Shown: positions 17,018-24,008 of the stretch, piece by piece
Layout of the letters: every line of letters begins with the position of its first letter
Numbering within the stretch: the first letter of the stretch is position 1
IMG/VR virus record: IMGVR_UViG_3300025098_000100
Span: 1-42,834 of that record
DNA from: a virus
DNA length: 42,834 nucleotides
Direction: 5' to 3' (one strand)
Notes under the pieces: model-generated
Told to the model about the DNA's origin: nothing
What the model saw: the letters and a program-made list of their open reading frames with translations, nothing else
Databases searched by the model: none
Program-made: the position numbers and the translations under genes

Positions 17018-18138
17018 TATGTATCACTTTCTATGTTACTCGCTGCACTCGATTGTACACTTACATTTCTCTGTGTCAAGGCATTATTTGCAGAATCATA
17101 TGTATGTTTCATATATGGTTGCACAGAAGACACATGATTGTGTCCAGTAACAGACATCACTTGCCCAATTGGTACACCTGCATCAACCATTTGTGTTACA
17201 CCTGTTCTACGTAAGTCCATAAGACGTAACTCTTCTGGTAACTTAGCCAATCTCATGACACGTCTACCCACTTTAGACAGACGTTCCATTGCATATGGTT
17301 GGTACTTACCGCCCATAGGTCGTGGGTGTGGTGCTACATACTCTTGAAAGCCAAAGTCATTACGCTGTTCATTCAACATGTGGCATAGATCATCTGATAT
17401 AGGTAGTGATACATCTGCCCTACGCTTACTCTGCTCTAACTCTAGTCGCTGTGTACGCAAGTCAATGTTCTCCCACTTCAGTGTACGCATGTCACCTAGA
17501 CGTTGACACCATTCATATGCCATGTGCACAATCAAGCCCACATTCCTGTAGTCAAAATCGCTGTACGAATAATCAAGAAACCTGACAACATCACCATGTG
17601 ACCATACAACCTTACGCTGTGGCAACGCCTTACGCTTGATGCTAGTCCAAGGATTTTGTGTGGCATGTTCCATGTCAATAGCGTAGTTGTATACCCTACT
17701 TGCACATGTTGCAGCATGATTAGCAAAACTAATACCACGCTTAACCCACTCTTCATATGCTTGCTTGGCAACCTTAGTTGTTACACTGTCGTACTTCTTA
17801 CCACCCATAGTCTGATGAAGTATGGTTAGGAAGTATCTGTAATCCACCTTAGTTGTGTCTCGTAACATATTGAAATCATTAGATTGATAGTAATAGTTAA
17901 TCAAATCTGTCACCTTACTTGATGGCTTTATCTGCACCACTAATGCTTTTTGTTCACGCCAATGATCAATGTCTGCATTCAACTCCTTCACAATACTACG
18001 CACTTCCTTGAGGTCAGTGCCATATTCTTCACGTGCTACCACACCCTCGTCCACTAAGTTCTGCGGCGGATTAAATCTGTAAGAGATCACCCCGTGAGGT
18101 GATACTCTCTCTTGTACATATCTAGGTAACTTAGGCAT
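17017..18138 (-). CDS. int: Tyrosine recombinase / phage integrase
   Basis: 373 residues. An N-terminal SAM-like core-binding domain (about 75-165) is followed by the catalytic domain with R213 (CQRLGDM, in the TGxRxxE position), K238, R310 (MDLRRTG), H333 (TGH) and the nucleophile Y342 (PYMKHT). The box II His of the usual HxLR is Met307 here; other residues are intact. It should catalyse site-specific integration or resolve genome multimers. It sits between DUF932 and primase with TAATG overlaps on both sides, inside the replication operon, not next to a repressor or an att-like tRNA sequence. This may indicate a temperate phage or a domesticated recombinase. Confidence 0.92.
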   Translation of the reverse strand: MPKLPRYVQERVSPHGVISYRFNPPQNLVDEGVVAREEYGTDLKEVRSIVKELNADIDHWREQKALVVQIKPSSKVTDLINYYYQSNDFNMLRDTTKVDYRYFLTILHQTMGGKKYDSVTTKVAKQAYEEWVKRGISFANHAATCASRVYNYAIDMEHATQNPWTSIKRKALPQRKVVWSHGDVVRFLDYSYSDFDYRNVGLIVHMAYEWCQRLGDMRTLKWENIDLRTQRLELEQSKRRADVSLPISDDLCHMLNEQRNDFGFQEYVAPHPRPMGGKYQPYAMERLSKVGRRVMRLAKLPEELRLMDLRRTGVTQMVDAGVPIGQVMSVTGHNHVSSVQPYMKHTYDSANNALTQRNVSVQSSAASNIESDT

Positions 18139-18965
18139 TAAGCTGCATCCAATACACGGAACTGATTACTGCTTACCCACTTGGATACTTCTTGCTCACG
18201 TGACCACATGTTGATAGCTTGTGTATCATGCCCCGTGTTACGTAGGTTGAAACCATTACGTTCATCAGCGTAACTAGCGTAGTTAGTGAAGGCAGAATAC
18301 AATGCAAACTTGTTGTGTCCACGCACACTAGCCTCAGCATTATACAAACTGAACATCTTCTCAGCCTTAGTCTTAGAACTAATGATACTCTCAATCAAAT
18401 CTTTTACATTGATAAACTTGAGGCTAGTCTCTGCCCACACTTGCATCCTTTTAGCTTGATCAAAGAAGTCAGTACGAGCACGATTTAGTTCATAGATAAA
18501 ACTATCCATAGTAAAGTTAGATGTGTTTTTCTTACGCACCTTGTCGTGATCACCAGTAATCATGCCGTTAGTACAGAAGAAATCTATAGCACCAAAGAAT
18601 ACTTGGTTACTACATGACCCATCAATACCATGTAAGCTGATGATCCTGTTACCAATCTCAGTCTCAGCTTTGTCAGTTGTAATCTTAGTCTTGATGTTAG
18701 GTAGTGTCACGTCAAGCATAGCCCATGCACCATTACGTGCTGTTCTAAACTGATTGACTGCACCATCTAATGCATCAGCACCTAGCTCTTGTGTAGCAGT
18801 GTCCATTACACCACGAAAGAAATCACCATGTGCTGCACACTGAAATGTGTTGCCCACAATGCCAAGGTATTCACCTGTATCTTCATTGATAACGTACTTC
18901 TTATCGTGCATTTTTGTTGGTTCAAATGCTACTTTGAAGTCTAGGTGATCAGGTATATAAGTCAT
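18138..18965 (-). CDS. DUF932 protein
   Basis: 275 residues of the DUF932 (phage/plasmid-like TIGR03299-type) family, recognised from the N-terminal GEYLGIVGNTFQ motif, the central LHGIDGSCSNQVFFGAIDFFCTNGM-like region (here at about residues 105-130) and the helical C-terminus. Function of the family is not known; it is common on plasmids and phages near replication genes. I chose the ATG at 18965 because GGAG lies 8 bases upstream; the ATG at 18977 would contain that ribosome site. Confidence 0.88.
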   Translation of the reverse strand: MTYIPDHLDFKVAFEPTKMHDKKYVINEDTGEYLGIVGNTFQCAAHGDFFRGVMDTATQELGADALDGAVNQFRTARNGAWAMLDVTLPNIKTKITTDKAETEIGNRIISLHGIDGSCSNQVFFGAIDFFCTNGMITGDHDKVRKKNTSNFTMDSFIYELNRARTDFFDQAKRMQVWAETSLKFINVKDLIESIISSKTKAEKMFSLYNAEASVRGHNKFALYSAFTNYASYADERNGFNLRNTGHDTQAINMWSREQEVSKWVSSNQFRVLDAA

Positions 18966-19028
18966 ATTATTCTCCATTTGTTTAAGTATGTGGCAACTGT
19001 GCCATGTTTGTATAGTAATGTCAATGCT

Positions 19029-19205
19029 TTATAATATCAAACCAGTTACATAGCGAACTAATACTGAGAAGGCAAAGCCAATACCTAGCATAGCAAATGC
19101 TGTGAATATTACTACGGCTATCGTCATTATAGTTGCGTCACGTTTTTCTTTACGTGCTTGTACTGTTACAGGTTTACTTCTGTAGTATGGTTTGTATTGT
19201 GTCAT
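19029..19205 (-). CDS. Small single-pass membrane protein, 58 aa
   Basis: 58 residues. A basic cytosolic N-terminus (MTQYKPYYRSKPVT..RKEKR) leads to one hydrophobic segment at about 28-49 (TIAVVIFTAFAMLGIGF) and a short tail. Strong AAGGAG ribosome site 8 bases before the ATG. Together with the similar 44-residue protein at 23769-23903 it forms a pair of tiny membrane proteins in the early leftward region; such phage proteins often act on host membrane functions or exclude other phages, but nothing here shows which. Confidence 0.75.
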   Translation of the reverse strand: MTQYKPYYRSKPVTVQARKEKRDATIMTIAVVIFTAFAMLGIGFAFSVLVRYVTGLIL

Positions 19206-19225
19206 TGTTTTATCTCCTTTGTATT

Positions 19226-19411
19226 TTATGTGTATTCAAACACTACTTCTTTTATTATAAATAAATGTCCATCAGCTCTCATGATTTCATCTGCGCTAAA
19301 CAGTCTATCATCTGGGTCTTCATCAAGAGGGTGTGCTATGTATACTGCATAACCTTCTGCATAAGCCCTCAAAGCTTTGGATACGCTATATGTTTGTATT
19401 TCATCAGTCAT
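19226..19411 (-). CDS. Hypothetical protein, 61 aa
   Basis: 61 residues, acidic, unrecognised: a helix (KALRAYAEGYAVYIA) followed by an acidic loop and a strand-rich end. The internal ATG at 19411 was preferred over 19456 because AAGGAG lies just upstream and the start overlaps the methyltransferase stop (ATGA). The motif YAEGYAVYIAH..DED hints at a compact alpha/beta fold found in other small phage proteins. No function known. Confidence 0.75.
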   Translation of the reverse strand: MTDEIQTYSVSKALRAYAEGYAVYIAHPLDEDPDDRLFSADEIMRADGHLFIIKEVVFEYT

Positions 19412-20517
19412 TGTAAAACTCCTTTCAATATGTGTGCTATCACGTCTACAGTCCACCCATTACCGAGCATCTTGTAACGCTGTGTGTTTGATACACCTTC
19501 AGTGTACCCATCTGGTATTGTTTGTAAGCGTTCACATTCTAATGGTGTTAGCTTACGCCAAGACATATCCTCAATCAAGATACTGTCCTTAGTTACTGTG
19601 GTCAAACAATTAGTCTTATCATCTTCTCTAACTTCAATCATCTGTTTAATTGGTATAGATGTGTCATAGTCTTTACGAGTACCATTAGCATCTAGTCTAC
19701 GCCCAACCATACGTCCACCCTTCACCAATACTTTAGGCTCTAAGTTACCACCACTTGAGGCACACAGACTAGGTGCTTTACCTTCGGCTGCATACACCCT
19801 TCGTACATATCCGTGACCCTTCAAGTCAGCGTCACCTACATGACACATCTGATCATCACTGAATACCAACTGTCTGCGATGCTTCTCAAAGTATGACTTG
19901 AGATTACCACCTTTGAAGTAGTTAGCATCAAGACAATGTGACTTAGTTCTGTCAGTCAAACCATCTTCGAGTATATCTTTCAATACTATACCTTTGTCTT
20001 CTGGCTGTTGAATACCTTCGATGTTAGTCCAATAGAAACGTTTCCTATTCTGTGCAGACACTAGCGCACTGTTGATTAGGTACTTGTTTACATTAGGCAA
20101 TGCTTGCTCAGTATGGTACGTGATGTACTCCTCAAAAGCATTCGACATTCTAACATTCTCCATTAGGTACTTAGCATTAGGGTTATGCTCTAGCACATGT
20201 TGCATGATGTCTAGTACTACCCAAAACAATTGACCTCGTGGATCACGATCACCTTGCTGTTGACCTGCAACTGACCATGCCTGACAAGGGAAACCTGCTG
20301 TAACTAGATCAACTTTAGACCAATCAATATCCCATGATCTCCACTCAGTCATATCACCTACTTGTATAGTGTTAGGATAATTTTTCTGGGTAATTTTAAT
20401 AGCATGTGGGTCTATCTCACTAGCTATATACGTATCAGCTACCATACCTATTCTTTCACCTGCTATCTGACCACCTGATAAGCCATCACATAGGGATAAT
20501 TGTGTTCTAATCTTCAT
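19408..20517 (-). CDS. dcm: DNA (cytosine-5) methyltransferase
   Basis: 369 residues with all C5-MTase motifs: motif I LSLCDGLSGGQIA (SAM site, 7-19), motif IV GFPCQAWS with catalytic C78, motif VI MENV (119-122), motif VIII QNRKRF, and motif X near the C-terminus (LGNGWTVDVIAHIL). The stretch between VIII and IX is the target recognition region, sequence specificity not readable. No partner restriction enzyme is encoded nearby, so it is an orphan enzyme likely to mask phage DNA from host restriction or to regulate expression. Coupled to genes on both sides (11-base and 4-base overlaps). Confidence 0.96.
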   Translation of the reverse strand: MKIRTQLSLCDGLSGGQIAGERIGMVADTYIASEIDPHAIKITQKNYPNTIQVGDMTEWRSWDIDWSKVDLVTAGFPCQAWSVAGQQQGDRDPRGQLFWVVLDIMQHVLEHNPNAKYLMENVRMSNAFEEYITYHTEQALPNVNKYLINSALVSAQNRKRFYWTNIEGIQQPEDKGIVLKDILEDGLTDRTKSHCLDANYFKGGNLKSYFEKHRRQLVFSDDQMCHVGDADLKGHGYVRRVYAAEGKAPSLCASSGGNLEPKVLVKGGRMVGRRLDANGTRKDYDTSIPIKQMIEVREDDKTNCLTTVTKDSILIEDMSWRKLTPLECERLQTIPDGYTEGVSNTQRYKMLGNGWTVDVIAHILKGVLQ

Positions 20518-20815
20518 TGTTATATTCCTTTACAAATTGTTGTAGCTCTTCAAAGCTATCTGTACTACACAGCCATGAATGATCATCTGATTCACCATTG
20601 TAGGTGCTTGCCAATTGAACTATGAAACGTGTAAGCATACCCCAATCTGTACCCCAAATGTTTTTTGCATCAGCCTCACGCACATTTGCATCATGGCTGC
20701 CCATCCATATGTGTAGACCATTTACTTGATAGCTTGGTAGTTCATCATTATTGTAGGTTGTACACTTCCATTCTTTTGGTATATCTAAATCAACTAAGTA
20801 TGTATTCCAATGCAT
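20507..20815 (-). CDS. Hypothetical protein, 102 aa
   Basis: 102 residues, acidic, rich in Trp (W3, W16, W37 and others), strand-like in the first half, unrecognised. It heads a coupled group with the methyltransferase (11-base overlap). Its AAAGGA ribosome site is preceded by palindrome copy 1 at 20837-20852, which also overlaps the stop codon of the gene before. It may be controlled with the methyltransferase through that palindrome. Function unknown. Confidence 0.75.
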   Translation of the reverse strand: MHWNTYLVDLDIPKEWKCTTYNNDELPSYQVNGLHIWMGSHDANVREADAKNIWGTDWGMLTRFIVQLASTYNGESDDHSWLCSTDSFEELQQFVKEYNNED

Positions 20816-20836
20816 TTTATATTTCCTTTCATGGTT

Positions 20837-20852
20837 AGTCCAACATTGGACT
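20837..20852. repeat. 16-bp palindrome, copy 1
   Basis: AGTCCAACATTGGACT, 7-base arms around a 2-base centre. It lies between the stop of the 78-aa gene, whose TAA shares a base with it, and the AAAGGA site of the next gene, 7 bases away. Confidence 0.85.
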
Positions 20853-21088
20853 TATTGAATTGATGGTGGGGTTTCACTTATGTATCCCCATGATGAGTAT
20901 ACCTCATGTACTCTCTCACTACAATCGACAAACTCAACTTGTGAATCAGGTTTGCTACGCATCATCATATGAATAGCAAACTCCGAAGCTGTACGCCAGT
21001 CACTGACAGAAGGATACGTATCATCTAACTTAACGATAGTATTCTCACTGTCAATGGCTAACGTGACTTCATATGCCATAACAGGCAT
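20852..21088 (-). CDS. Hypothetical protein, 78 aa
   Basis: 78 residues, unrecognised. A strand-rich start (MAYEVTLAIDSENTIV) leads to a helix with four consecutive Met/His-rich positions (FAIHMMMRS) and a polar tail. An alternative start at the second Met would remove three residues. The stop codon merges with palindrome copy 1. It follows the 79-aa gene by three bases. No function can be proposed. Confidence 0.68.
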   Translation of the reverse strand: MPVMAYEVTLAIDSENTIVKLDDTYPSVSDWRTASEFAIHMMMRSKPDSQVEFVDCSERVHEVYSSWGYISETPPSIQ

Positions 21089-21091
21089 ACG

Positions 21092-21331
21092 TTACTCGTC
21101 CTCAGTTTTGAATGCAAACTTTAGTGAATACCAAGCTGACTCAATCTTACCTATGTCTGACATGTATAGATCATGTGCTTCTGTAGCCATAGAATATGTG
21201 TTACTCAAAACATCTTGAGCTTCTTTGATAGCTTCACGCTGTTCCTTAGACATACTAGCCAATAACTTTTTATTTACCTTATACCTAGCCATACGTTCAG
21301 CTTTCCACTGTGCTTGTGTTTTATTTGACAT
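21092..21331 (-). CDS. Hypothetical helical protein, 79 aa
   Basis: 79 residues, mostly helical and basic at the N-terminus (NKTQAQWKAERMARYKVNKKLLA), ending FAFKTEDE. Start at 21331 chosen over 21373 because GGAGGCG lies 7-8 bases upstream and the ATG follows the preceding stop by five bases. The basic N-terminal helix could contact nucleic acid, but no family is recognised. Confidence 0.72.
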   Translation of the reverse strand: MSNKTQAQWKAERMARYKVNKKLLASMSKEQREAIKEAQDVLSNTYSMATEAHDLYMSDIGKIESAWYSLKFAFKTEDE

Positions 21332-21336
21332 TGTTA

Positions 21337-21663
21337 TTACGCCTCCAATTGTTGTTTGATATCTGCCAACCAAGTGACAAGCATCTTTTGTTGTGTCTTC
21401 AATGTAGCACGCTTAGTAGTGTACTTGCTACCTATTAAACCCACAGATTGTAGTACTTGTACCCTATATACGATACGATTAGGATATTCGTTTAAGTCAG
21501 ATGCAATCTGTTTTATAGTAGACACTCTCCAGTTTTGTAGAATGTAATCATCAACAGACGCATAGTTGTAGGTATGAATACCTGCTTTTGACATGTGTGC
21601 TGTGTGCTTCACATATAGTTCTGGGTTAGTGTTCTTTACTAGTGGTTTTGAAATAGTAGTCAT
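21337..21663 (-). CDS. Winged-HTH-like DNA-binding protein, 108 aa
   Basis: 108 residues. The middle segment (about 46-78) STIKQIASDLNEYPNRIV followed by YRVQVLQSVGLI reads as a helix-turn-helix with a following wing, the arrangement of small transcription regulators (trigger IKQIASDL, recognition helix NRIVYRVQVL). It has a GGAGCT ribosome site. It is the only clear HTH protein among the early leftward genes, so it is a candidate to bind the palindromes in this region. That link is inference. No oligomerisation domain is obvious; the C-terminus is helical. Confidence 0.72.
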   Translation of the reverse strand: MTTISKPLVKNTNPELYVKHTAHMSKAGIHTYNYASVDDYILQNWRVSTIKQIASDLNEYPNRIVYRVQVLQSVGLIGSKYTTKRATLKTQQKMLVTWLADIKQQLEA

Positions 21664-21677
21664 TTTATGTTAGCTCC

Positions 21678-21851
21678 TTATGCTATACGTTTTGGTTTAT
21701 AATCTGTTATGCCTCTTTGCATATTAGTTTTAATCTTACGTGCTGTTGAACGCTCACGCTTCCAATCATCACGCTTAGGCTTCTTCTTCTTCTTAGTTAG
21801 TCCAACATTGGACTTAGTGAACTTAATAAAGTTCTTCATAGTATATTGCAT
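21678..21851 (-). CDS. Small very basic protein, 57 aa, containing a palindrome copy
   Basis: 57 residues with 19 or so Lys/Arg, including five consecutive Lys at 20-24, and ending YKPKRIA. Likely to bind nucleic acid. The frame starts just after the HhH-GPD-like gene (GGGAGG ribosome site, ATG at 21851; an ATG four codons later is possible). Palindrome copy 2 lies inside the frame and is translated as part of KSNVGLT. Whether the repeat entered a pre-existing gene or a gene formed around it is unclear. Unrecognised. Confidence 0.65.
   Translation of the reverse strand: MQYTMKNFIKFTKSNVGLTKKKKKPKRDDWKRERSTARKIKTNMQRGITDYKPKRIA
21799..21814. repeat. 16-bp palindrome, copy 2 (inside an ORF)
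   Basis: AGTCCAACATTGGACT, identical to copies 1, 4 and 5, but inside the frame of the 57-aa gene and not in front of a ribosome site. Confidence 0.85.
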
Positions 21852-21858
21852 TCATACA

Positions 21859-22479
21859 TTACCTCCCATATGTTATACATTCTACATGAAATTTAGATAC
21901 GACATTGGCTGTAGTAAGCTTACGATTAGCTTTGTTACCTGCAACATATTCGCACCATGTATTCCACCAATACTTTGAACCTGCACGTTGGGTAAGCACT
22001 ATGTACTCTTCAACCTTGCGACGTGCAGTCTCTGGCTTCATAGCCTTTGGTGGTGTCTTTACAGTGTTGGGGTTTATACCTAGTCGCTTGACATTGTGGC
22101 TATCAATACAAGCTACGTTGAAACCTAGACATTGTGCAAGGAAAGATGCCTTGACCATACCCAAGTTAGGTACTTGCATAAATAACTCAACAACATCAGC
22201 ACAAGCCTCAACACTGTTGTAACCTTTTGCATCTGCAATCTTGTACATTTCACTACGTAGGTAGTCACCATGCTTGATAAGGTACTTGTAACCTTCATCT
22301 TTTTTGCCCCATAAACAATTGGCTTTTATACCATCTATGCTTACTTTTTCCATGCTACCTTTTACTGTGGATAAACCTGCTTGTATCGTTAGCAATACAA
22401 ACAAGCCAGTGTTTACAAATGCATCTGTACCGCCCCAACGGACAAATGATTTGATTTCTTTTACATCACGACTATACAT
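21859..22479 (-). CDS. HhH-GPD-like protein (possible DNA glycosylase)
   Basis: 206 residues. Residues 103-131 (VPNLGMVKASFLAQCLG followed by ACIDSHNVKRLG) resemble the helix-hairpin-helix and catalytic-Asp segment of endonuclease III-type glycosylases (LPGVGRKTA...VDTH..R), with D126 in the catalytic Asp position and K110 one residue off the usual Lys. There is no C-terminal four-Cys iron-sulfur loop. A base-excision or modified-base role is possible but unproven. I chose the start at 22479 because it forms TAATG with the stop of the gene before and has GAGGAA upstream; the longer frame from 22509 would overlap that gene. Confidence 0.72.
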   Translation of the reverse strand: MYSRDVKEIKSFVRWGGTDAFVNTGLFVLLTIQAGLSTVKGSMEKVSIDGIKANCLWGKKDEGYKYLIKHGDYLRSEMYKIADAKGYNSVEACADVVELFMQVPNLGMVKASFLAQCLGFNVACIDSHNVKRLGINPNTVKTPPKAMKPETARRKVEEYIVLTQRAGSKYWWNTWCEYVAGNKANRKLTTANVVSKFHVECITYGR

Positions 22480-22727
22480 TACTGTGTTTCCTCTGCACAT
22501 TCTGGGCATGTGTCAACCATACCATCTGTTTCTTCTTTTATAAAATCACAATCATCACAATCATTACAATTATCTGCGATGAAATTATTTATCATCATGA
22601 TTGAAACTATTGCTTCAACTGTATCACCTTTACCTTTAGGTGCTTCAATAAACTTTACTATGTTGCTTATCATTGCAGGTATCTGATCAACTGAATCAGG
22701 AGTGTTGAACATGTTATTCTTTTTCAT
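22479..22727 (-). CDS. Cys-rich small protein, probable zinc binder, 82 aa
   Basis: 82 residues, helical N-terminal part, then a Cys-rich acidic tail: C54-x2-C57-x2-C60 and, near the end, C-P-E-C. The spacing suggests a zinc site formed from the two clusters. It follows promoter module A and palindrome copy 3, with an AAAAGGA ribosome site, and is coupled to the HhH-GPD-like gene. Unrecognised; a regulator or cofactor for its neighbour is possible. Confidence 0.75.
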   Translation of the reverse strand: MKKNNMFNTPDSVDQIPAMISNIVKFIEAPKGKGDTVEAIVSIMMINNFIADNCNDCDDCDFIKEETDGMVDTCPECAEETQ

Positions 22728-22750
22728 TGTATGTAATCCTTTTTATGTGA

Positions 22751-22766
22751 AGTCCAACGTTGGACT
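22751..22766. repeat. 16-bp palindrome, copy 3 (fully symmetric)
   Basis: AGTCCAACGTTGGACT is a perfect self-complementary 16-mer, 24 bases upstream of the ATG at 22727 and just before its AAAAGGA site. It also lies about 2 bases beyond the conserved 3' end of promoter module A. Confidence 0.88.
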
Positions 22767-22767
22767 A

Positions 22768-22833
22768 GTTCCGATGCTTAACAACAAATCAGATAATCAA
22801 CCTGTTGTCAAGCACTATTTTACTACGTAGTAG
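22768..22833 (-). promoter_or_regulatory. Promoter/operator module A
   Basis: On the minus strand: palindrome TACTACGTAGTA (22821-22832), 9 bases, a perfect -35 TTGACA (22806-22811), then the shared element TTATCTGAT and a shared GCATCGGAAC end. The -10 at 17-base spacing is poor (TTTGTT), so activation may be needed. Blocks and spacing match module B without gaps (46 of 66 bases identical by my count). It faces the Cys-rich gene and everything downstream. Confidence 0.68.
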
Positions 22834-22838
22834 TAGTG

Positions 22839-23036
22839 TTATGATTTGCTGTAGGTTCTCCAACCTGAGTCACTCACAAACTCTACTACATTATTTTTGT
22901 TGTCATACACTACATCGACAACAGGTGAAGCACACTTACGCTGTAGCTCAATACGTGCTCGCAGCCGAGCTATGCGATCCGCACGACTAGGCTTTTGCAT
23001 GGTGTACTGTGTGCTTGTATGCAATTTAAATTTCAT
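22839..23036 (-). CDS. Small basic protein, 65 aa
   Basis: 65 residues. An Arg-rich helix (SRADRIARLRARIELQRK, about 18-35) is followed by two strand-like segments ending WRTYSKS. Start at 23036 (MKFKL) chosen because it overlaps the stop of the gene before as ATGA. The C-terminal part VVDVVYDNKNNVVEFVSDSGW resembles a small beta hairpin. Unrecognised, possibly nucleic-acid binding. It is the last gene before promoter module A. Confidence 0.7.
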   Translation of the reverse strand: MKFKLHTSTQYTMQKPSRADRIARLRARIELQRKCASPVVDVVYDNKNNVVEFVSDSGWRTYSKS

Positions 23037-23263
23037 TCTACACAATACCTCGACACTGTTGCATGCAATTGCATATCAATCTTGTTACCATAAAACCTGA
23101 CCCACGTGCGGTCTACACTAGCGTCAACTAGTTCCATAGCATTACTTTCATCTGTTTTTAAGTCTTCGACTTCCCACATAGCTTGCTTAACAGCTTTCTT
23201 CATACTTGAAAACATACCAACCAATCCATCTGCAGGTGTATCTACCTTATAAACATACTTCAT
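23033..23263 (-). CDS. Hypothetical protein, 76 aa
   Basis: 76 residues, alpha/beta, unrecognised: strand (MKYVYKVDT), helix (SSMKKAVKQAMWEVEDL), strands (VDRTWVRFYGNKIDMQLHAT). The start follows AAAGG, with palindrome copy 4 a further 10 bases upstream. It is coupled to the next gene by ATGA. The compact strand-helix-strand layout is like several small early phage proteins, but no specific match is recognised. Confidence 0.72.
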   Translation of the reverse strand: MKYVYKVDTPADGLVGMFSSMKKAVKQAMWEVEDLKTDESNAMELVDASVDRTWVRFYGNKIDMQLHATVSRYCVE

Positions 23264-23286
23264 TTTATTAACCTTTCACAATATTA

Positions 23287-23302
23287 AGTCCAACATTGGA
23301 CT
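23287..23302. repeat. 16-bp palindrome, copy 4 (contains a stop codon)
   Basis: AGTCCAACATTGGACT. On the minus strand the TAG stop of the 78-aa gene overlaps its first two bases; the AAAGG site of the next gene starts 10 bases after it. Confidence 0.87.
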
Positions 23303-23537
23303 AAGATTTCAATATCTGTTTCAAATACGACATTGCATTGTCGTGTATTTCCCACGTGTACCCAAGCTCCTCAATCAATTTGAGTGTGGCAAAGGTAAGC
23401 GTAGTAGTACCTGCAATGTGAGCAAACCGCTTGGCATTCTCACATATGGGGTATATCTTCTGCCTACCATACACATCACGCACTTCAATCTTGATAACTT
23501 TAAACATGTTATCAGCATCTTTATGGTCACTTAGCAT
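23301..23537 (-). CDS. Hypothetical protein, 78 aa
   Basis: 78 residues, unrecognised alpha/beta protein containing KVIKIEVRDVYGRQKIYP, then CENAKRFAHIAG and a C-terminal helix. The start at 23537 (MLSDHKD) forms TAATG with the gene before and is preferred to the upstream ATG at 23552. Its stop codon lies within palindrome copy 4. It belongs to a three-gene coupled group beginning with the 44-aa membrane protein. Confidence 0.72.
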   Translation of the reverse strand: MLSDHKDADNMFKVIKIEVRDVYGRQKIYPICENAKRFAHIAGTTTLTFATLKLIEELGYTWEIHDNAMSYLKQILKS

Positions 23538-23764
23538 TATACAATACCCCAACTTATAACTGCATCACCATTGTCTGGATTTACCCAAACATCGTAGCCA
23601 TACTCACGCAATTGTGCCACATCTACAGAATTAGTTTTGTGTGATGAAACACTCAAAGCATTTCTGCCTTCACTTATAGCAAGTTCTAATACGTCTTTAA
23701 GATACTTAGTTCTTTTTTCAAACGCAATTGTTACAGCCTTATCAGCATTGATTACTTTAATCAT
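23537..23764 (-). CDS. Hypothetical protein, 75 aa
   Basis: 75 residues, unrecognised. A helix (EKRTKYLKDVLELAISEG) is flanked by strands and followed by LREYGYDVWVNPDNGDAVISW, which suggests a small alpha/beta sandwich. The ribosome site GAAAGG overlaps the end of the membrane-protein gene 4 bases upstream. No function known. Confidence 0.72.
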   Translation of the reverse strand: MIKVINADKAVTIAFEKRTKYLKDVLELAISEGRNALSVSSHKTNSVDVAQLREYGYDVWVNPDNGDAVISWGIV

Positions 23765-23768
23765 TGTA

Positions 23769-23903
23769 TTAACCTTTCAATAAAAATGGTAGAAATAAAG
23801 CACTACCCAAAATAAAACCCATCATTGCACCCATGATTGTGTGCTTGAATGCTTCACGTAGCTGTTCTTGACGCTTACGTTGCCTTGATGTTCTGTATGC
23901 CAT
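23769..23903 (-). CDS. Small membrane protein, 44 aa
   Basis: 44 residues: a basic start (MAYRTSRQRKRQEQLREAFK) and one hydrophobic segment (about 22-42, IMGAMMGFILGSALFLPFLL). A good AAAGGA ribosome site precedes the ATG, and palindrome copy 5 lies 10 bases before that. It leads a coupled group of three genes. Same design as the 58-aa protein at 19029-19205 (positive N-terminus then one membrane helix), but the sequences are not alike. Function unknown. Confidence 0.75.
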   Translation of the reverse strand: MAYRTSRQRKRQEQLREAFKHTIMGAMMGFILGSALFLPFLLKG

Positions 23904-23927
23904 TTGACATTTCCTTTCACGATTGTA

Positions 23928-23943
23928 AGTCCAACATTGGACT
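23928..23943. repeat. 16-bp palindrome, copy 5
   Basis: AGTCCAACATTGGACT, 25 bases before the ATG of the 44-aa membrane protein and 10 bases before its AAAGGA site; it lies in the gap after the 218-aa gene. Confidence 0.87.
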
Positions 23944-24008
23944 AGTTAACTTATAAAGTTACACCTAGCTAGGGAGAGAGCCAGATGTAACCTATAAGTA
24001 AACTTATA

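Noticed and set aside
19408-20517. Restriction-modification system
   Set aside because: Only the methyltransferase is present; the two nearby unknown proteins show no nuclease motif, so it is called an orphan.
22254-22268. CACTACGTAGGTAGT as a third TACTACGTAGTA operator
   Set aside because: Inside the HhH-GPD-like coding sequence, imperfect palindrome, and none of the other module blocks nearby.
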